Made by a program: the position numbers and the translations under genes. 64,000 bases of DNA. It comes from Patella vulgata (Eukaryota; Mollusca; Gastropoda; Patellidae). Location: the NCBI RefSeq assembly GCF_932274485.2, contig NC_065881.2:79424702-79488701 (forward strand), read 5' to 3'. Positions 37,031 through 50,200 of this stretch are shown one piece after another. Within the stretch, counting starts at the first letter, position 1, and each line of letters starts with the position of its first letter. The notes under the pieces are model-generated. The model was not told where the DNA came from. It saw only the letters and a list, made by a program, of their open reading frames with translations, and did not search any database.

Positions 37031-38578
37031 AGAGAGAGAAAGGAATGGATTTTAACGTCCACTCGAAACAAACATTGTCATTTCGGGACTAACATATGGT
37101 TCAATTTTTATACGCTCACATTTTCATGTGGACGTATATTGTCGTCGCCCCTGTCCGTCCGGACGTCCGTCGGTCCACAACTTGTTTGTGGACTCTCTAC
37201 AGGTCACAATGCTTGTCCGATTTTGACGAAACTTAAAATATAGGTTAATCCCCTAAAGATCTCGGCTGCTTTCGATATTGGCATGTATCGGATCGAAACT
37301 TCATGGATTATGGCCCCTGTTTGTACGAAAAACACGTTTTTAGCTTGTGGACCCTATAGAGGTCACAATTTATATCCCATTTTGTTGAAACTTGAAATGT
37401 AAGTTCATAACCACAAAATCCCAGTTCCTTTCGATATTCGCGCATATCGGACCTTAACTTCCTGAATTTTTAGCTTGTGGACCCTATAGAGGTCATAATT
37501 TTTATCCGATTAAAAAAACCGTATTATGATATCACCGTTACACACCAAGGAAGGTTGAGTTCGAATTTCGTGAAAATTGGACCAAAATTGCCGGACAAAA
37601 TGGCCGCCGTTTGTACGCGAATAGTGTAAAAAATATGGTAAATCAAGGTTGTGGACCCTGCATAGGTAACAATTTTTATTCGATTTTGATGAAACTTGAA
37701 ATGCATGTTTATAACCTAAAGATCATGTGTTCTTTCGACATTTGCGCAGATTGGATTGTAACTTCCTGAATTATGGCTCCTGATTGTACGCAAAATCGCC
37801 TCTTTAGCTTGTGGTCCCTCTGGAGGTCACAATTATTATCCGATTTAAAAAAAAAACGTTTGATTATATCACCGTTACACCGTAATGAAGGTTAAGTTCG
37901 AATTTCGTGAAAATCGAACCAAAATGGCCGGACAAAATGGCCGCCGCTTGTACGCGAATAGTGTAAAAAAAATATGGTATATCAAGGTTGTGGACCCTGT
38001 AGAGGTCGCAATTTTAATTCGATTTTGAAATGCATGTTTACAACCTAAAGATCTTGGTTCCTGTCGATATTGTCGCATATCGGATCGTAACTTCCTGAAT
38101 TATGGCCCCTGATTATACGAAAAATCGCCTTTTTTAGCTTGTGATCCGTCTGACGGTCACAGTTATTATCTGATTTTAAAAATCGTTTGAATATATCACC
38201 GTAACACCATAATAAAGGTTGAGTTCAAATTTACTGAAAATCAAACCGAAACTGCATGACAAAATGGCCGCCGCTTGTACGCGAAAGGTGTAAAAAATAT
38301 GGTATATCAAGGTTGTGTACCCTGTAGAGGTTACAATTTTAATCCGATTTTGATGAAACGTGAAATGCATGTTTATAACCCAAAGATCTTGGTTCCTTTC
38401 GATATTTGCGCATATCGAATTGTAACTTCATGAATTATGGCATTTGATTGCAGGAAAAATCACTTTCTTTTTAGCTTGTTCTCTATCCATCTCTCGAAAA
38501 TGTGGGCGTATCCTGCCTGGCAGCCGCTGGTATTTAAATAATTCGCTTGTAGGCAGCATTCCTTGACAGTGGGAGGGA
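37031..38578 (-). mobile_element. SINE family 1, split by the tandem-core element
   Basis: Tail and 3' body lie at 37031-37110; the next body segment (AATAATTCGCTTG.. to GACAGTGGGAGGG) lies at 38531-38578. The 1.4-kb element between them is the later insertion. Confidence 0.8.
37110..38530 (-). mobile_element. Tandem-core repeat element, copy 2, inserted in a SINE
   Basis: Same family as 5351-6888 in opposite orientation, with the same CCAGCGGCTGCC terminus (complement at 38519-38530). Its other end carries the hairpin ATACGCTCACAT..ATGTGGACGTAT (37110-37137). It interrupts a family 1 SINE whose halves are 37031-37110 and 38531-38578, which fixes the element's borders. Confidence 0.75.
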
Positions 38579-38579
38579 G

Positions 38580-38800
38580 ACACACAGAGAGAAATGGAGT
38601 TTAACGTCCACTCGAAACAAAGTAGGTCACTTCGGGACTAACATATGGTTCAATTTTATTTCAATAATTCGCTTGCACGTAGGGGTCTTTAGCAGTGGGG
38701 GAAACCGGAGGATGCGGAGAAACTCCATGTGGTTGGGCAGGAAACCCTACTCCATGTCACGTTCAAGCGGGGAATCGAAACCACGCCACTTGACTATTTG
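38580..38800 (-). mobile_element. SINE family 1, adjacent copy
   Basis: Begins directly after the split copy and runs from the GTTTAACGTCC block to the B-box-like GGAATCGAAACCACG. Confidence 0.8.
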
Positions 38801-38933
38801 ACAGATCAGAATTTGAATAACTTAGGCTAACCCTTACACCCATTTGGGTTCTTACAACTTTCAGAGTCTCGGGATATTGAACCGCATTATTGAAATGAAA
38901 TATATATATACAGACCACTCTTTTGACACCCGG

Positions 38934-39212
38934 GGGGTTGGATGGCTGAATGGTTAGCGTGCGCGCGCTGTATCATAAAGCCTGTCATTGAGTTAACTGG
39001 CGTGGTTTCGAATCCCCGGTTGTATACGTGACAAGGAGTAGGGTCGCCTGTCCAACCTCGTGGGTTTTCTCCGGGTCCTCTGGTTTCCTCCCACTGCTAA
39101 AGACCCCTAGGCGCAAGCGAATTATTGAAATAAAATTAAAACCATATGTTAGTCCCGAAATGACCTAGTTTGTGTCGAGTGGACGTTAAACCCCATTTCT
39201 CTCTCTCTCTCT
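38934..39212 (+). mobile_element. SINE family 1, full-length with target duplication
   Basis: TCTTTTGACACCCG lies on both sides. Head, body and (CT)n tail are intact and close to consensus. Confidence 0.92.
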
Positions 39213-39698
39213 TTTGACACCCGTAATACGAATAAAGAGTATTTGTGAAAGTAGCACAAACCACTAAACGCAGGTCAAAGCCATACGCATTTGAATAACT
39301 GTCTCAGGGTCTTGTATTTGTTGCGGAATGAATAAATTCATTTATCGGTTCATTGAATTCAGGGTGTCGGGCCAATAACATTATTATATCCATTGACTAA
39401 GTCCCTTTGTTCGGAATAAACATGTTCAACCCTATTCATTTCATTTATTGATCAACGTGATCAAAAAAGGAGGGTATTGTTGGCACACTGGTTGACCTTA
39501 TTAATCATTCGTATATGAAAGGTTGTTTTCTTTTGTAGAGGTAACATGCGATTTCAATAAACTACGTGCGCTGAAGAAACTAACTTAAAGACGTGTGCAA
39601 ATAAAAGATTATTGACGCCAACCCGCCCGACTTCTCGTGTCCATCATACCGAATTTTACTATCCGCCTTTTATCGGTGATGTTATCACTAATTTGGAT

Positions 39699-40033
39699 GG
39701 GAGATCAGCCATTAGCAATTCCAACCCGCTTTAATCTTTATAGCTTCGGACCACTAATGATCATTACATATTACGATTAGCCATGTTAAATCATCGCCGA
39801 TTCCCGGTGCTGTGATTCGCCCAAAACGCGTATTATTTATTAGAACTACCAGAAAATTCACAACATGGGAGATTAGCCATTAGGAATTCCAACCCGCTTT
39901 AATCTTTATAGCTTCGGACCACTAATGATCATTACATATTACGATTAGCCATGTTAAATCATCGCCGATTCCCGGTGCTGTGATTCGCACAAAACGCGTA
40001 TTATTTATTAGAACTACCAGAAAATTCACAACA
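39699..40033 (+). repeat. Recent tandem duplication, unit 167 bp
   Basis: 39699-39866 and 39867-40033 differ at only a few bases (about 98% identical by eye). Contains GCTTCGGACCACTAATGATC. No gene is seen. Confidence 0.9.
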
Positions 40034-40747
40034 TCACACAGAAATGCTAATGTTAAACCGCCGGAACCTTTTAACAGGAAAATTCAGGGGGAAAATGTGA
40101 ATTATCTGAACTTCCGAAATAAAATTAAATATCGCACTAACAGGTGATCGAAAATTAACATCTAGCTACAAGATTTAATTTTTGGAATCGTGATAAGAAA
40201 GGTCTAATATCAGACTTAGCCCGGATAGAACCTCTGGAGGGCACAAAGAAAGCGGCCGATCTAGATGTCCTGATATCAATGGTCACCGAATATGCTAAGG
40301 TTGAAAAAGTATGCATGTCTAAGAAATATTGCCATGCGAGATCTATTTAAAATGTGCCAAATCACGTAGGTCTGGATCATAGGGTAACTATTATGGCTGA
40401 TTCCCTTTGAATACTATATACATATTTCTATATCAGACATGATTTATATAACTATCAATAAAAAGGCGAACAATAATGTCTGTATTTATACATGTTATTG
40501 ATGTTTTGTTCAGATAGACGGTGTAAATAAACATATTGAATCTCATATAAAGTCATAATATATTTCACACGCAATAATAAGTAATTTATAAAAGCAATAC
40601 TATACTTCTTATTAAAATAATCTACGTCATTGATATCGATATTCGATGATACTGTATAGATATTTCTGAATAAAACACTTGACAATTCTTAATGTCTTAT
40701 CAGAAGTCAATCTAATCAAATGTTTCGGCCAACGACTTTTTTTTATA

Positions 40748-41024
40748 GAGAGAAAGAGAGAAATGGGTTTAACGTCCACTCGACACAAACTAGGTCATTT
40801 CGGGACTAACATATGTTTTTCAATTTTATTTCAATAATTCGCTTGCGCGTAGGATTCTTTAGCAGTGGGAGGAAACCGGAGGACCCGGAGAAAACCCACG
40901 AGGTTGGACAGGCGACCCAAATCCTTGTCAGGTACAACCGGGGATTCGAAACCACGCCAGTTGACTCAATGAAAGGCCTTATGATACAACGTGCAGGTGC
41001 TAACCATTCGGCCACCCCCCTTTT
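40748..41024 (-). mobile_element. SINE family 1, full-length
   Basis: Complete from the AG-rich tail to the GGCCACCCCCC head end, in the gene C block but not at the position of the gene B block copy. Confidence 0.88.
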
Positions 41025-41212
41025 TTTTTATAGAATATAGCAATTATTCTATTTTGACTAACATGATCTATAACCCGTTCCTTAATCTTTGTTGATTTTT
41101 TTGTTTGTTATGTATGTCTAACATTACGTAATTCGGTTCGTATGGCGCCCCTGACGGGCATGATTCCACGCTTATATAAATATTTCGTTATACCGAAACT
41201 TTAATTCGTTTA

Positions 41213-41720
41213 ATATCTTTTATTTTCTAATGCGAAACATTGGGTCATTAGTCCACGTATTAAATCTTAATTTCATTAAAGGAAATAATAAATTTGATTA
41301 ATAGAATTATATTTCGTTATATCGAATTAATTATTTCGTTTAAACGAATTGTAATATTTCGTTCGTTTAAACGAATTAATATTTCGTTTAAACAAATTAA
41401 TATTGCGTTATAGCGAATTAATTATTTCGTTTAACGAATTATAAATTCATTTTAACGAATTATAATTCTTTTAACCAAATTTATTATTTCGTTTAATGAA
41501 ATTAAGATTTAATACGTGGACTAATGATCCGAATGTTTCGCATTAGAAAATAAAAGATATTAAACAAAGTATTAAATCTTAATTTGATTAAACGAAATAA
41601 TAATTCAATTAAACGAATTATATTTCGTTATGACGAATTAATATTTCGTTATATCTAATTAATCATTTCATTATAGCGAATTAATACTTCGTTATAGTGA
41701 ATTAATTATTTCGTTTGAAT
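41213..41720. repeat. Palindromic TTCGTTTAAACGAATTA array
   Basis: 41213-41290 is the complement of 41486-41575 (TAATGCGAAACATT, GTCCACGTATTAAATC). Between and after them run units of TTCGTTTAAACGAATTA, itself a palindrome. The structure is MITE-like; no coding capacity. Confidence 0.8.
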
Positions 41721-41923
41721 GTATTATAATATCATTTTGGGGGTTCCGTAGGTCCAACCTCAAATGTGATCCGATTGGTGGAAACATTATAAAGGCACTG
41801 TTACGATGGCAGTATATATTAATTAATTATTTCGTTTGAACGAATTGATCATTGCACTTAAGTGGCTCCGTAGGTTCGGGCCGCAAATGTAATCCGTTTG
41901 GTGGAAACATTATAAAGGCACTG

Positions 41924-42132
41924 CCTACTACTTACATGGTTTATTTATTGATATTAAAAAGATTTGGAAATGTATGTAAAGTCTAGCAATAGGTAATTCA
42001 TTGATATGTTTCGGTCCAATGCTTTTCGGTCCTACTACTTACATGGTTTATTTATTGATATTAAAAAGATTTGGAAATATATGTAATGTCTATCATTAGG
42101 TAATTCATTGATATGTTTCGGTCCAATGCTCT
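41924..42132 (+). repeat. Tandem duplication, unit about 108 bp
   Basis: CCTACTACTTACATGGTTTA begins each copy; both end near ATGTTTCGGTCCAATGCT. Near-identical copies. Confidence 0.85.
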
Positions 42133-42289
42133 TCTTCGGGCCACAGATTGGAACCGATTGGTGTTGGCATTAAAAAGTAACTATTAGGGTGACAGTAGCA
42201 TATTTGTAACTTTTCCCTACTACTTACATGCTGTATACCCAGCCGAGTTCCGAATTGGGAATGTCTAGAGTTTTCTAGTCGCGTACCGC

Positions 42290-42550
42290 CTAAATTTAAA
42301 GTAGTGACAACCAACCCAAGGGAGATAACTCGGAAATTTTAAACCAAAGACCAGTAACTCTCTCCCCATGAGAAATACGAGGATCGACAGTTTTTATTCA
42401 CATTTTCGAGATTTAGTCACCTAAATTTAAAGTAGTGACAACCAACACAAGGGAGATAACTCGGAAATTTTAAATCAAAGACCAGTATTCTCTCCCCATG
42501 AGCAATACGAGGATCCACAGTTTTTAATTCACATTTTCGAGATTTAGTCT
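42290..42550 (+). repeat. Tandem duplication, unit about 130 bp
   Basis: CCTAAATTTAAAGTAGTGAC, GGGAGATAACTCGGAAATTT and CTCTCCCCATGAG occur twice in order. A related single copy lies at 27175-27225 in the gene B block. Confidence 0.85.
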
Positions 42551-42559
42551 CCAATATTG

Positions 42560-43799
42560 GTCTATTACGGAGCCAAAATAGTTCCGACAAATATTTAGCC
42601 GTTTACGAGATAAGGTGTTAATGCATCTTTAATAGATTCTGACCACTTTTCTGCCAAGAATCTAAACAAGTTAGCAAATGAATACACATGCAAGAAGTAA
42701 GTAAATCAGTGTATCATTGGCCATACTTCGTGATGACCGAATTCGAACTACGAAAAGTACACCTACTTTGCCTGCGTATATATAAGCAGCTTTTGCTGAA
42801 AACACGGAATTTGTTGGCATCATTGCGTATTGTAGGAGAGGGTTGATGTATATCCACATCAGTACAATTCTTGTAAGCGTTTCTGGTTTTTAATAGAAAT
42901 TGGTACTTTATGGTATGAGTTTATTGGTTTATAGCCATGGCTTCACCAAACGACTTAACAATATAGTAATTAGAATTGTTTAAGGGTTTGGGGAATAACC
43001 ACTTTACATAATGGTAGTGAAAATGTACAATATAATATAATTCGATTGTCGAAAATTCTTTGACTTACTCGAGTGTGTTTACTTGAGGGTTGAGTTACTT
43101 CTATCCCGGAGCCGTCCACCTTGTATCCCGATTATCCATCTATCTGCTTTTGTCCGTATATACAATATATATCACATTACACCAAGGACATACTTCTTGG
43201 GCTTATTAAGTTATATATTTAAGTTTTGTATCGCAATCGGTGGCCAACTGCACTATAGTATATATACCTAAGTACCCGTCGAAGCTCGTTGACAAAAGCG
43301 AAAGATGATGAGAAAAGACAATACGTGGATGCTGTTGTGTTACCAAGAGGAAAACATCCCCATCAATGCAAATTACAATACAAAATAAAAATTACTATCA
43401 TAATTATAAGAAAACAGATTAAATTTATTTCTAGAATTGTTAATTAAAATGCCCCAAAACATGATCACCCGACCCCAAGTTGAAAAAAATATTTTGTCAT
43501 AGATTACAAAAACGACAATGATTAACGCAGGTGCAAAATTATTTAAAATAAATACATTCAAACTATGGAAAAAGAAACAAATATGCCCACAAAATTGAAA
43601 CTGAGCAGTTAAGAGTTATTCCGTTCAGATGAACCTCATGAACCCTTTAACTTTGATTATGCAGGCTTCATGATCAAAGCGGCTAGTTTTAGTTTAACTT
43701 AACTCCAAATCGGACATAGTCCCACATTATGTAAGATATGATAATACAGATCGCCGGTAACATTATATTACGGAAAATATAAGTATAGACAGTAAAATC
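42560..43799. other. 3' flank of gene C, homologous to 27.2-27.9 kb
   Basis: Shares CAAATTACAATAC, ATTATAAGAAAA and AACATGATCACC blocks with the gene B flank; no exon is seen. Confidence 0.5.
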
Positions 43800-44250
43800 A
43801 ATTAGCGAAAATGGCTAGAAGTGAAACAGAACAGTAGAAACAGTCAAGTTGCTATTTAGGTATTTCATATTACAATATAGACTATAGAAACAGAGAATGT
43901 TAGAAGGGAAACGGTCACTGGAATAGATGTGTGTATTACATATTACAAGATAGAATTAGAAAATGTAAACAGTTACTTGAAGAGATGTACGTAGTTAGAG
44001 ACTGTGAGAAGGGAAACAGTCTCTAAAGAAGATCGGCGTATTTCATATTATAAAATGTAGTTCGACAATGCAAGAAGAAAAAACAGTCAGTAGTAGAGAT
44101 GGAGTTATTACATTTAACAAGATATAATTAGAGAATATAATTAAGGAGAAGAGAAACAGTCAGTAGAAGAGATGGCCGTATTATATATTACAAGATATAA
44201 TTACAGAATATAATTAAGAAGAAGAGAAACAGGCAGTAGAAGAGATGTAT
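43800..44250 (-). repeat. 65-72 bp tandem repeat running into the end of gene C
   Basis: Same array as downstream of gene B: units with AGTAGAAGAGATGG, TACAAGATATAATTA and AAACAGTCAGTAG, the first overlapping the terminal coding exon of gene C. Confidence 0.85.
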
Positions 44251-47200
44251 AAACTACGGACATAGCTCCACATTCATCAGGTTTAATTTCCCTGAACACT
44301 TTCAGGTATATTTCTTTGGTTCTAGTTTGAGGAGTACAGTTTCTCAATGTCGGATCGAGCGTTATGCATTCATCTAGAGCGTTTGCAAACCTGGAAATAA
44401 GATAAGATACATTTTAGGACAACGCTGGAAAGTCCGTTCTGGTTGTAAACACTGCAACAGAACTCTGGAGTTAATCTCGATCGAAAAGAAGTCGCGTTGG
44501 CTCAGTCAGTAAAGCACTGGCTAGCTAACCTGGAGTACCCGGATCAATAATTCCTCGGATGGTGCGACAACCGAGGTCGTACACGTTGGTGTGCATGTAA
44601 AAGTATCTTGATAGTGTTAGACCCCCCCCCCCCCCCGCATGCATGTCAAAGCATACTGATCTAACCAAAAAAAGAGAATTAAAAACACAAAAACACAATA
44701 CCAACCCGCAGTAATACTCCTTTTGCATTATAAAGTTAGCATTGGGTGGAGGAAGGGTAATATTCATTGAAGATACTTTGCCTCCAGCACAATTCATAAG
44801 ACCTCCAACGTTCACACACTGTGTATTTAAGTCTGAAAAAGTGAAAGTAAAATCCAATTTCTCAAAATTGTTTATAAAGCAGTATGAGGCGATAGAAGAA
44901 AGTCAATTTCTCTTCTGTCTTTAACAATATTGTTATTCAGTAGATACATGAATTTGGATTTGGGATCAGGTTGTGCCTAGGTATAACCCCTATCTCTACT
45001 TATAGTTACCTGTACAAGATATAAAAATTTCTAAATTGGAAGCTAAATTATAATCTGTATAAAAATAAATTAATTATCTCACATAGATCTTTATTGCAAT
45101 CTAAAAAGCTAATTGAAGTACAGCGATTAGAAATAAACGACGGGGTCGTCATTCGACATTCTCCCCGCTCGTAGTGCTCGTACAATGAAAATGCCACAAC
45201 GACGTACCACAATGATTTCTTCTCATTATGCACAGGCGCTCTTTTAATCATTGTCGTGCACCTAAAAGCATCCTTGACCGTAGCGCCGCTGTACGGAAAC
45301 AATTCCCTCATACAACAATGCATGACATGTGTTCGTCTTGATTAGACTGAGAAAGGTGGGGCTTTAAATTTTGTCCTGTATCGTGTAAATATTTATTTAA
45401 ACGTCGACATTATCGTAACTCGGAGCCACGGTGGCTAAGTGGGTAAAACGATGGCTCGCTAGCCTCGCTGTATTGGCCAAGAAATTTCATCGGGATTTTT
45501 CGACGTGGTTTCCCCTTGTCAGTGTGGCAGGGTGGCAATGTATCGCATATGTCCGTCTTCATTAGCCCAACATTAAGACGTTAAACCCCATTTCATATCA
45601 TTTATCGTAATTCTTCAATCACGTTCGTAATTTACGGGGAGATATAACGACCGAATTATTTTCTGGTCTGTTTTACTACAAAACACTGGAACGCATTGCA
45701 TATCTCTCCTCCACTAGTTTATTGAAGGAAGGCCAAAACGTAACAATATGTAATTGTGTAATTGACAATGATCAGGACGTCAAAATCCGGAGCAGATGTT
45801 GTTGTAGAGTATTTACAAAATTAGACTAATGGAAACAATTTATTTTCAAATTATTAATACAACGTTTAGCTATAGCTTTGTTTCTTAAATATGCATTATG
45901 TAAGATATAAATCTGCCTATTTTGCGTGTTTTTATTTGGCTTCAAAAGCCATATAAACTATCATTTAGGGATTTGCAAACACGACAAGCCCATTATCAAC
46001 CCTCTAGATCATCGGATGGCAGAAATTTAAATGGATTAGGACGCGGGGGGGGGGGGGTAAACATTTAACGATAAAATAGACAAACGAGATGTGGGATTGC
46101 CTTTCAATTACCGTTGCTACGATAATAAACAATCTGCTCTACATCTTCCAACACCCATAGCATCGCTCAGAATTAAGTAGTTTGAATGTAATTTTCAATA
46201 TATTCATTATCTTCTTTTGAGCTATTATAGCAAGAACGACAATCTCTTAATTTAAATCTTACATAATGCATCTTTAAGAACAGCCATTTTAAACATTTTT
46301 ATCCATCTGGTCAAACATGCATTATGCAAGAGCTACGAGCATCTGTCTTTTGCAGACATTTATTCACACGATAATTCCACCGTCAACTCTCTATGTCAAT
46401 GCATGGCCGATATATTAAAAGAATTAGAACACCCACGCTATTTATTAATCTAACGTTGAAATCCATAATCGAGACTTTGAATATTATCGAAGCAATAGTT
46501 CTTGACAATCTAGACTACGTGTATAAGCTATGTGTTGTCAAAGCTCCAAACAATCATAACTGTTATAGCTCTTTATCCAAATCTTACATACTGTATCTTT
46601 AACAAGTAAAACCGGACAACTTACTATTCATTTCATTACAGATATAGTCAAACGCCTCAGCGTGTTCATCAGCTTCTGCTATCAGTTTCATTATGTCCGC
46701 TGTCCCACAAGAACGGTATGCGTTTACTGCACATATGATAAAGTTTTTGTAGATTCCTCTATCTGCCCTATAAAATATAAAATATTAAATGGGGTTTAAC
46801 GTCCTACTTTTCTGCACCAACGGGAATAAAAAAAACAAAAATTCGTAAGTTCATGGAATCGAGCTTCTTGGTCACAAAACTCTTTGGTACTTTTGAGACT
46901 AAGAGGTAATTAAATGTATCTTATATTGTTACTAATTGGATGCTTTAGAAGAGAACATTTTATGTAAGGTTAACGCTGATGCTAGGGGAGGATCTAGATA
47001 CCATTTATAGATGGCGGGTGGTGGGGGTGCACGGGGGGGGGGGGTGGCGGAACTGTGCGCTTCGAAAACTAGATCCACCCTAGCTTGTTGCCTATGTCGA
47101 TCATTTGAACCCGTGACAGGTATAATTTCATAGTCTCGGTCACCCGAACCTCCTAGTTTTCAACGTATGGAGGATCTGGGACCGGTGTCAATATTTGACG

Positions 47201-50200
47201 AAAGGTCCATTGCCCATGCGTAACCGTGAGTTTGATTTTTAATGCGGTTGACTATCCAGTATCTTCTAGTTACCTCCCTTAGACTATGTTAATGTAAAAT
47301 AATCTAGCCAGTGACCAATTATTCTCAAATGTTGACAATGCACCAAGACTAATATTCGTAGAATAATTTCACTGCTGCAGCTGTAACCGCACGGATTTCA
47401 TAGCAATTGTTAAATTTGTGGGAGTCACGGTTGCTTAGGACAGAGCCTGTCGTTTATAAGTTCCTTTATGAACTGTCTCTGATCGGGCTATGTCCGCTGA
47501 CAGTTCCTACCGCTTGCTATACAGCTGCAATATGAAAATACCGCTCATCCCCACCTCTGGTCTAAGGCTATTTTTGAATCCTTACAGACTATTTTTCAGC
47601 CTGATTCTTCTTTGCTTGCCAAAGGAATTATTTCTTGCCACAGCTGACACACATTTATAATAATTCAACACTATATCCGTTTGAACTGATCAGACATTAC
47701 GAGACTCGAACGTGCGCAGGCCGCATGTTTATTTAATCGCTAAATTCTACTTCAAAATAGTGTTGAATTATTATAAATTTGTGTCAGATATAACGAGAAA
47801 TGATGATTCCTTTTGCGAAGAATAAACATTCACGGTGAAAAATAGAAGATACGAGTTCCAAAATAGCCTGAAGAGCGGTATTTTACCGTATTTTCATATT
47901 GGAGCTATATAGCAAGCGGTGGGAACAGTCAGCGGACATAGTTCGCTCAGAGATAGTTCCTAAAGGAACTAGTCATTTCCATGTGACGAAAAATCCTTCC
48001 GAGTATCCGTTGGCATTCGATGGAGGGCAGGCAGCCCCCCCCCACCCACCAGCCTGGAGGCCGGGTGTTCGATCCCTGCATTAGCCGAGAAAGTTCATTC
48101 AGATTTTCCGGCGTGGTTCCCCCTTGTCGCTGTCTAGTCGTTCGGATGGGACAAAAAACCGAGGTCCCGTGTACACATTGACGTGCACGTAAAAGATCAC
48201 TTGACAGATGGAAATCGATATAAGAGTAGGCCGTAGTGCCGCTGTCCGGGCAAAATTTTCCTCATATCACACTGTATGGCGTATGCCCGTCTTCATTAGC
48301 TCAGTTCGGAGCCGAACAGTGGGACGTTAAACCCCATTTCATTTCATTTCGCTTTTCGAATCATTTTTGTCTATTTCAAGGTTCCAAAAAAAGAGCCACT
48401 CGCCCTTTAAGGTATAAATAGACTGATTATAGTGATTATACTACTTACCCACACCAGGGGATTATATCAGATACACTAGTCAAAGCCATTTGTATGAAAC
48501 CGAAATCTAACATGTTACCACCAGTTTTATTAATAGGGGCATTACACGACGTCAGAGCGTTATTGTAGGGCACACAATTGGACGTGTCAATCATCATTTG
48601 ACCACTGACAAAACTACCTGGAAGTAGAACGACAACATTTTAATGTATTAACTATAAAAATGAACGGCATCTTTGTAAAAATAACAGAGTTCGAAACAAA
48701 AGGTCAAGCTGTACGTGAGGCTAAAAAAAGGTGAACACACCCTGGTCAATTGTAATGAAGAAGTAAAATATTGAAAAATGTTATTTTCAATATTTAAAAT
48801 TTAGCGAACCGGAAGTGACGCATTTTTCATCTAGAGTATCCACTTATGTCAATATGATATCTGTCAGAATAAATTACACAGATCTCATTGAATGGGGTTG
48901 GTTGGTTGAATGGATAGCACCTGCGCATTTTATCATAAGGTCTGTCATTGTGTCAACTGGCGTGGTTTCGATTCCCCGGTTGTACGTGACAAGGAGTAGG
49001 GTCGCCTGTCCAACCTCGTGGGTTTTCTCCGGGTCCTCCGGTTTCCTCCCACTGCTAAAGACCCTCAAGCTAAAGCGAATTATTGAAATAAAATTGAAGA
49101 ACATGTTAGTCTCGGAATAACCTAATTTGTGTCGAGTGGACGTTAAATCCGATCTCTTACTTAAGTTGGAAAATTAAAATGGTTGTCAACATTTAGATAA
49201 AATAATTTCAAATACTTGACCGGATGTAAACTATGTTTTTCCTTAATCAGATGACAAATACATAAATTAATTCGGGGCATTAATCTGTATCTTAATAATA
49301 CATTTGAAACACAATTGACGCGATTTCGACCAGGTTATGAGTTGAAATATTAATGTTGTAATTAAAAATTGAAATTAAATAATTTTGAGCAGATTGAAAA
49401 CTTTTCTTAAAGGGACAATAACACTCTTGCTGGCTTGACAGCTCCAGAAAAAAAAATAGCCTTATTCTAAGTACTAGATGTTTAAGTGTCCTGCATGTTG
49501 TGTAAATTATACATTACATCCAATTTTACTTGTCCAGAGGGTTCGAAAATATTTTTAAAATCCAAGTCACATTTGAAAAGGTTTACGTTAGCCTTTTCAA
49601 ATCATTTAGTTGAATTTTTCCAATTTTTTAAATTAGGTGTGTTAAGATGAAATTTGTATCATCAATTAATTGAAATATTGTAAAAAAAGTACAATTTGTT
49701 GACCAGAATAAAGATTGGGACATATTATTCAGTTACAACAAGAGTGGTATTGAGCCTTTAAGCAGGTGATAAAAAGATTTAATTATTCGGGAATACATGC
49801 TTTAAATTAGAAACTGAAATTAACGAGATATCAATTGAACAATTAAAATTGTAATTCATCATTAAATAATTAATCTTCAACGGATTATCAACCGTTCTTT
49901 ATGCCCCCGTCAGACCGGGTTGGCGTCCTTACTACGCTACTGCGACCGTACGGCGACTAGAAAATGCACAAGGTCGCCGGCAAACGTGAACACACCGCTA
50001 GATAATGTTCTAAAAATTACAAACTTGAAAACAATCGCGTTCTCACAGCTGTCCAGGTCAGATCGCGACCATTGGAGAACAAGGAGACCACAACACGATA
50101 TCTAACGTTTCCACCACGCTTTCAGCACACTTATGGCGATCTTGACGCGCTCTGAGACCATTTTCCGTCGCCGTAGCAGCGCAATAAGGACGCCACCCAG

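Noticed and set aside
38934-39020. tRNA gene
   Set aside because: The A and B boxes belong to a SINE head; the B box carries an extra T and the cloverleaf is not maintained.
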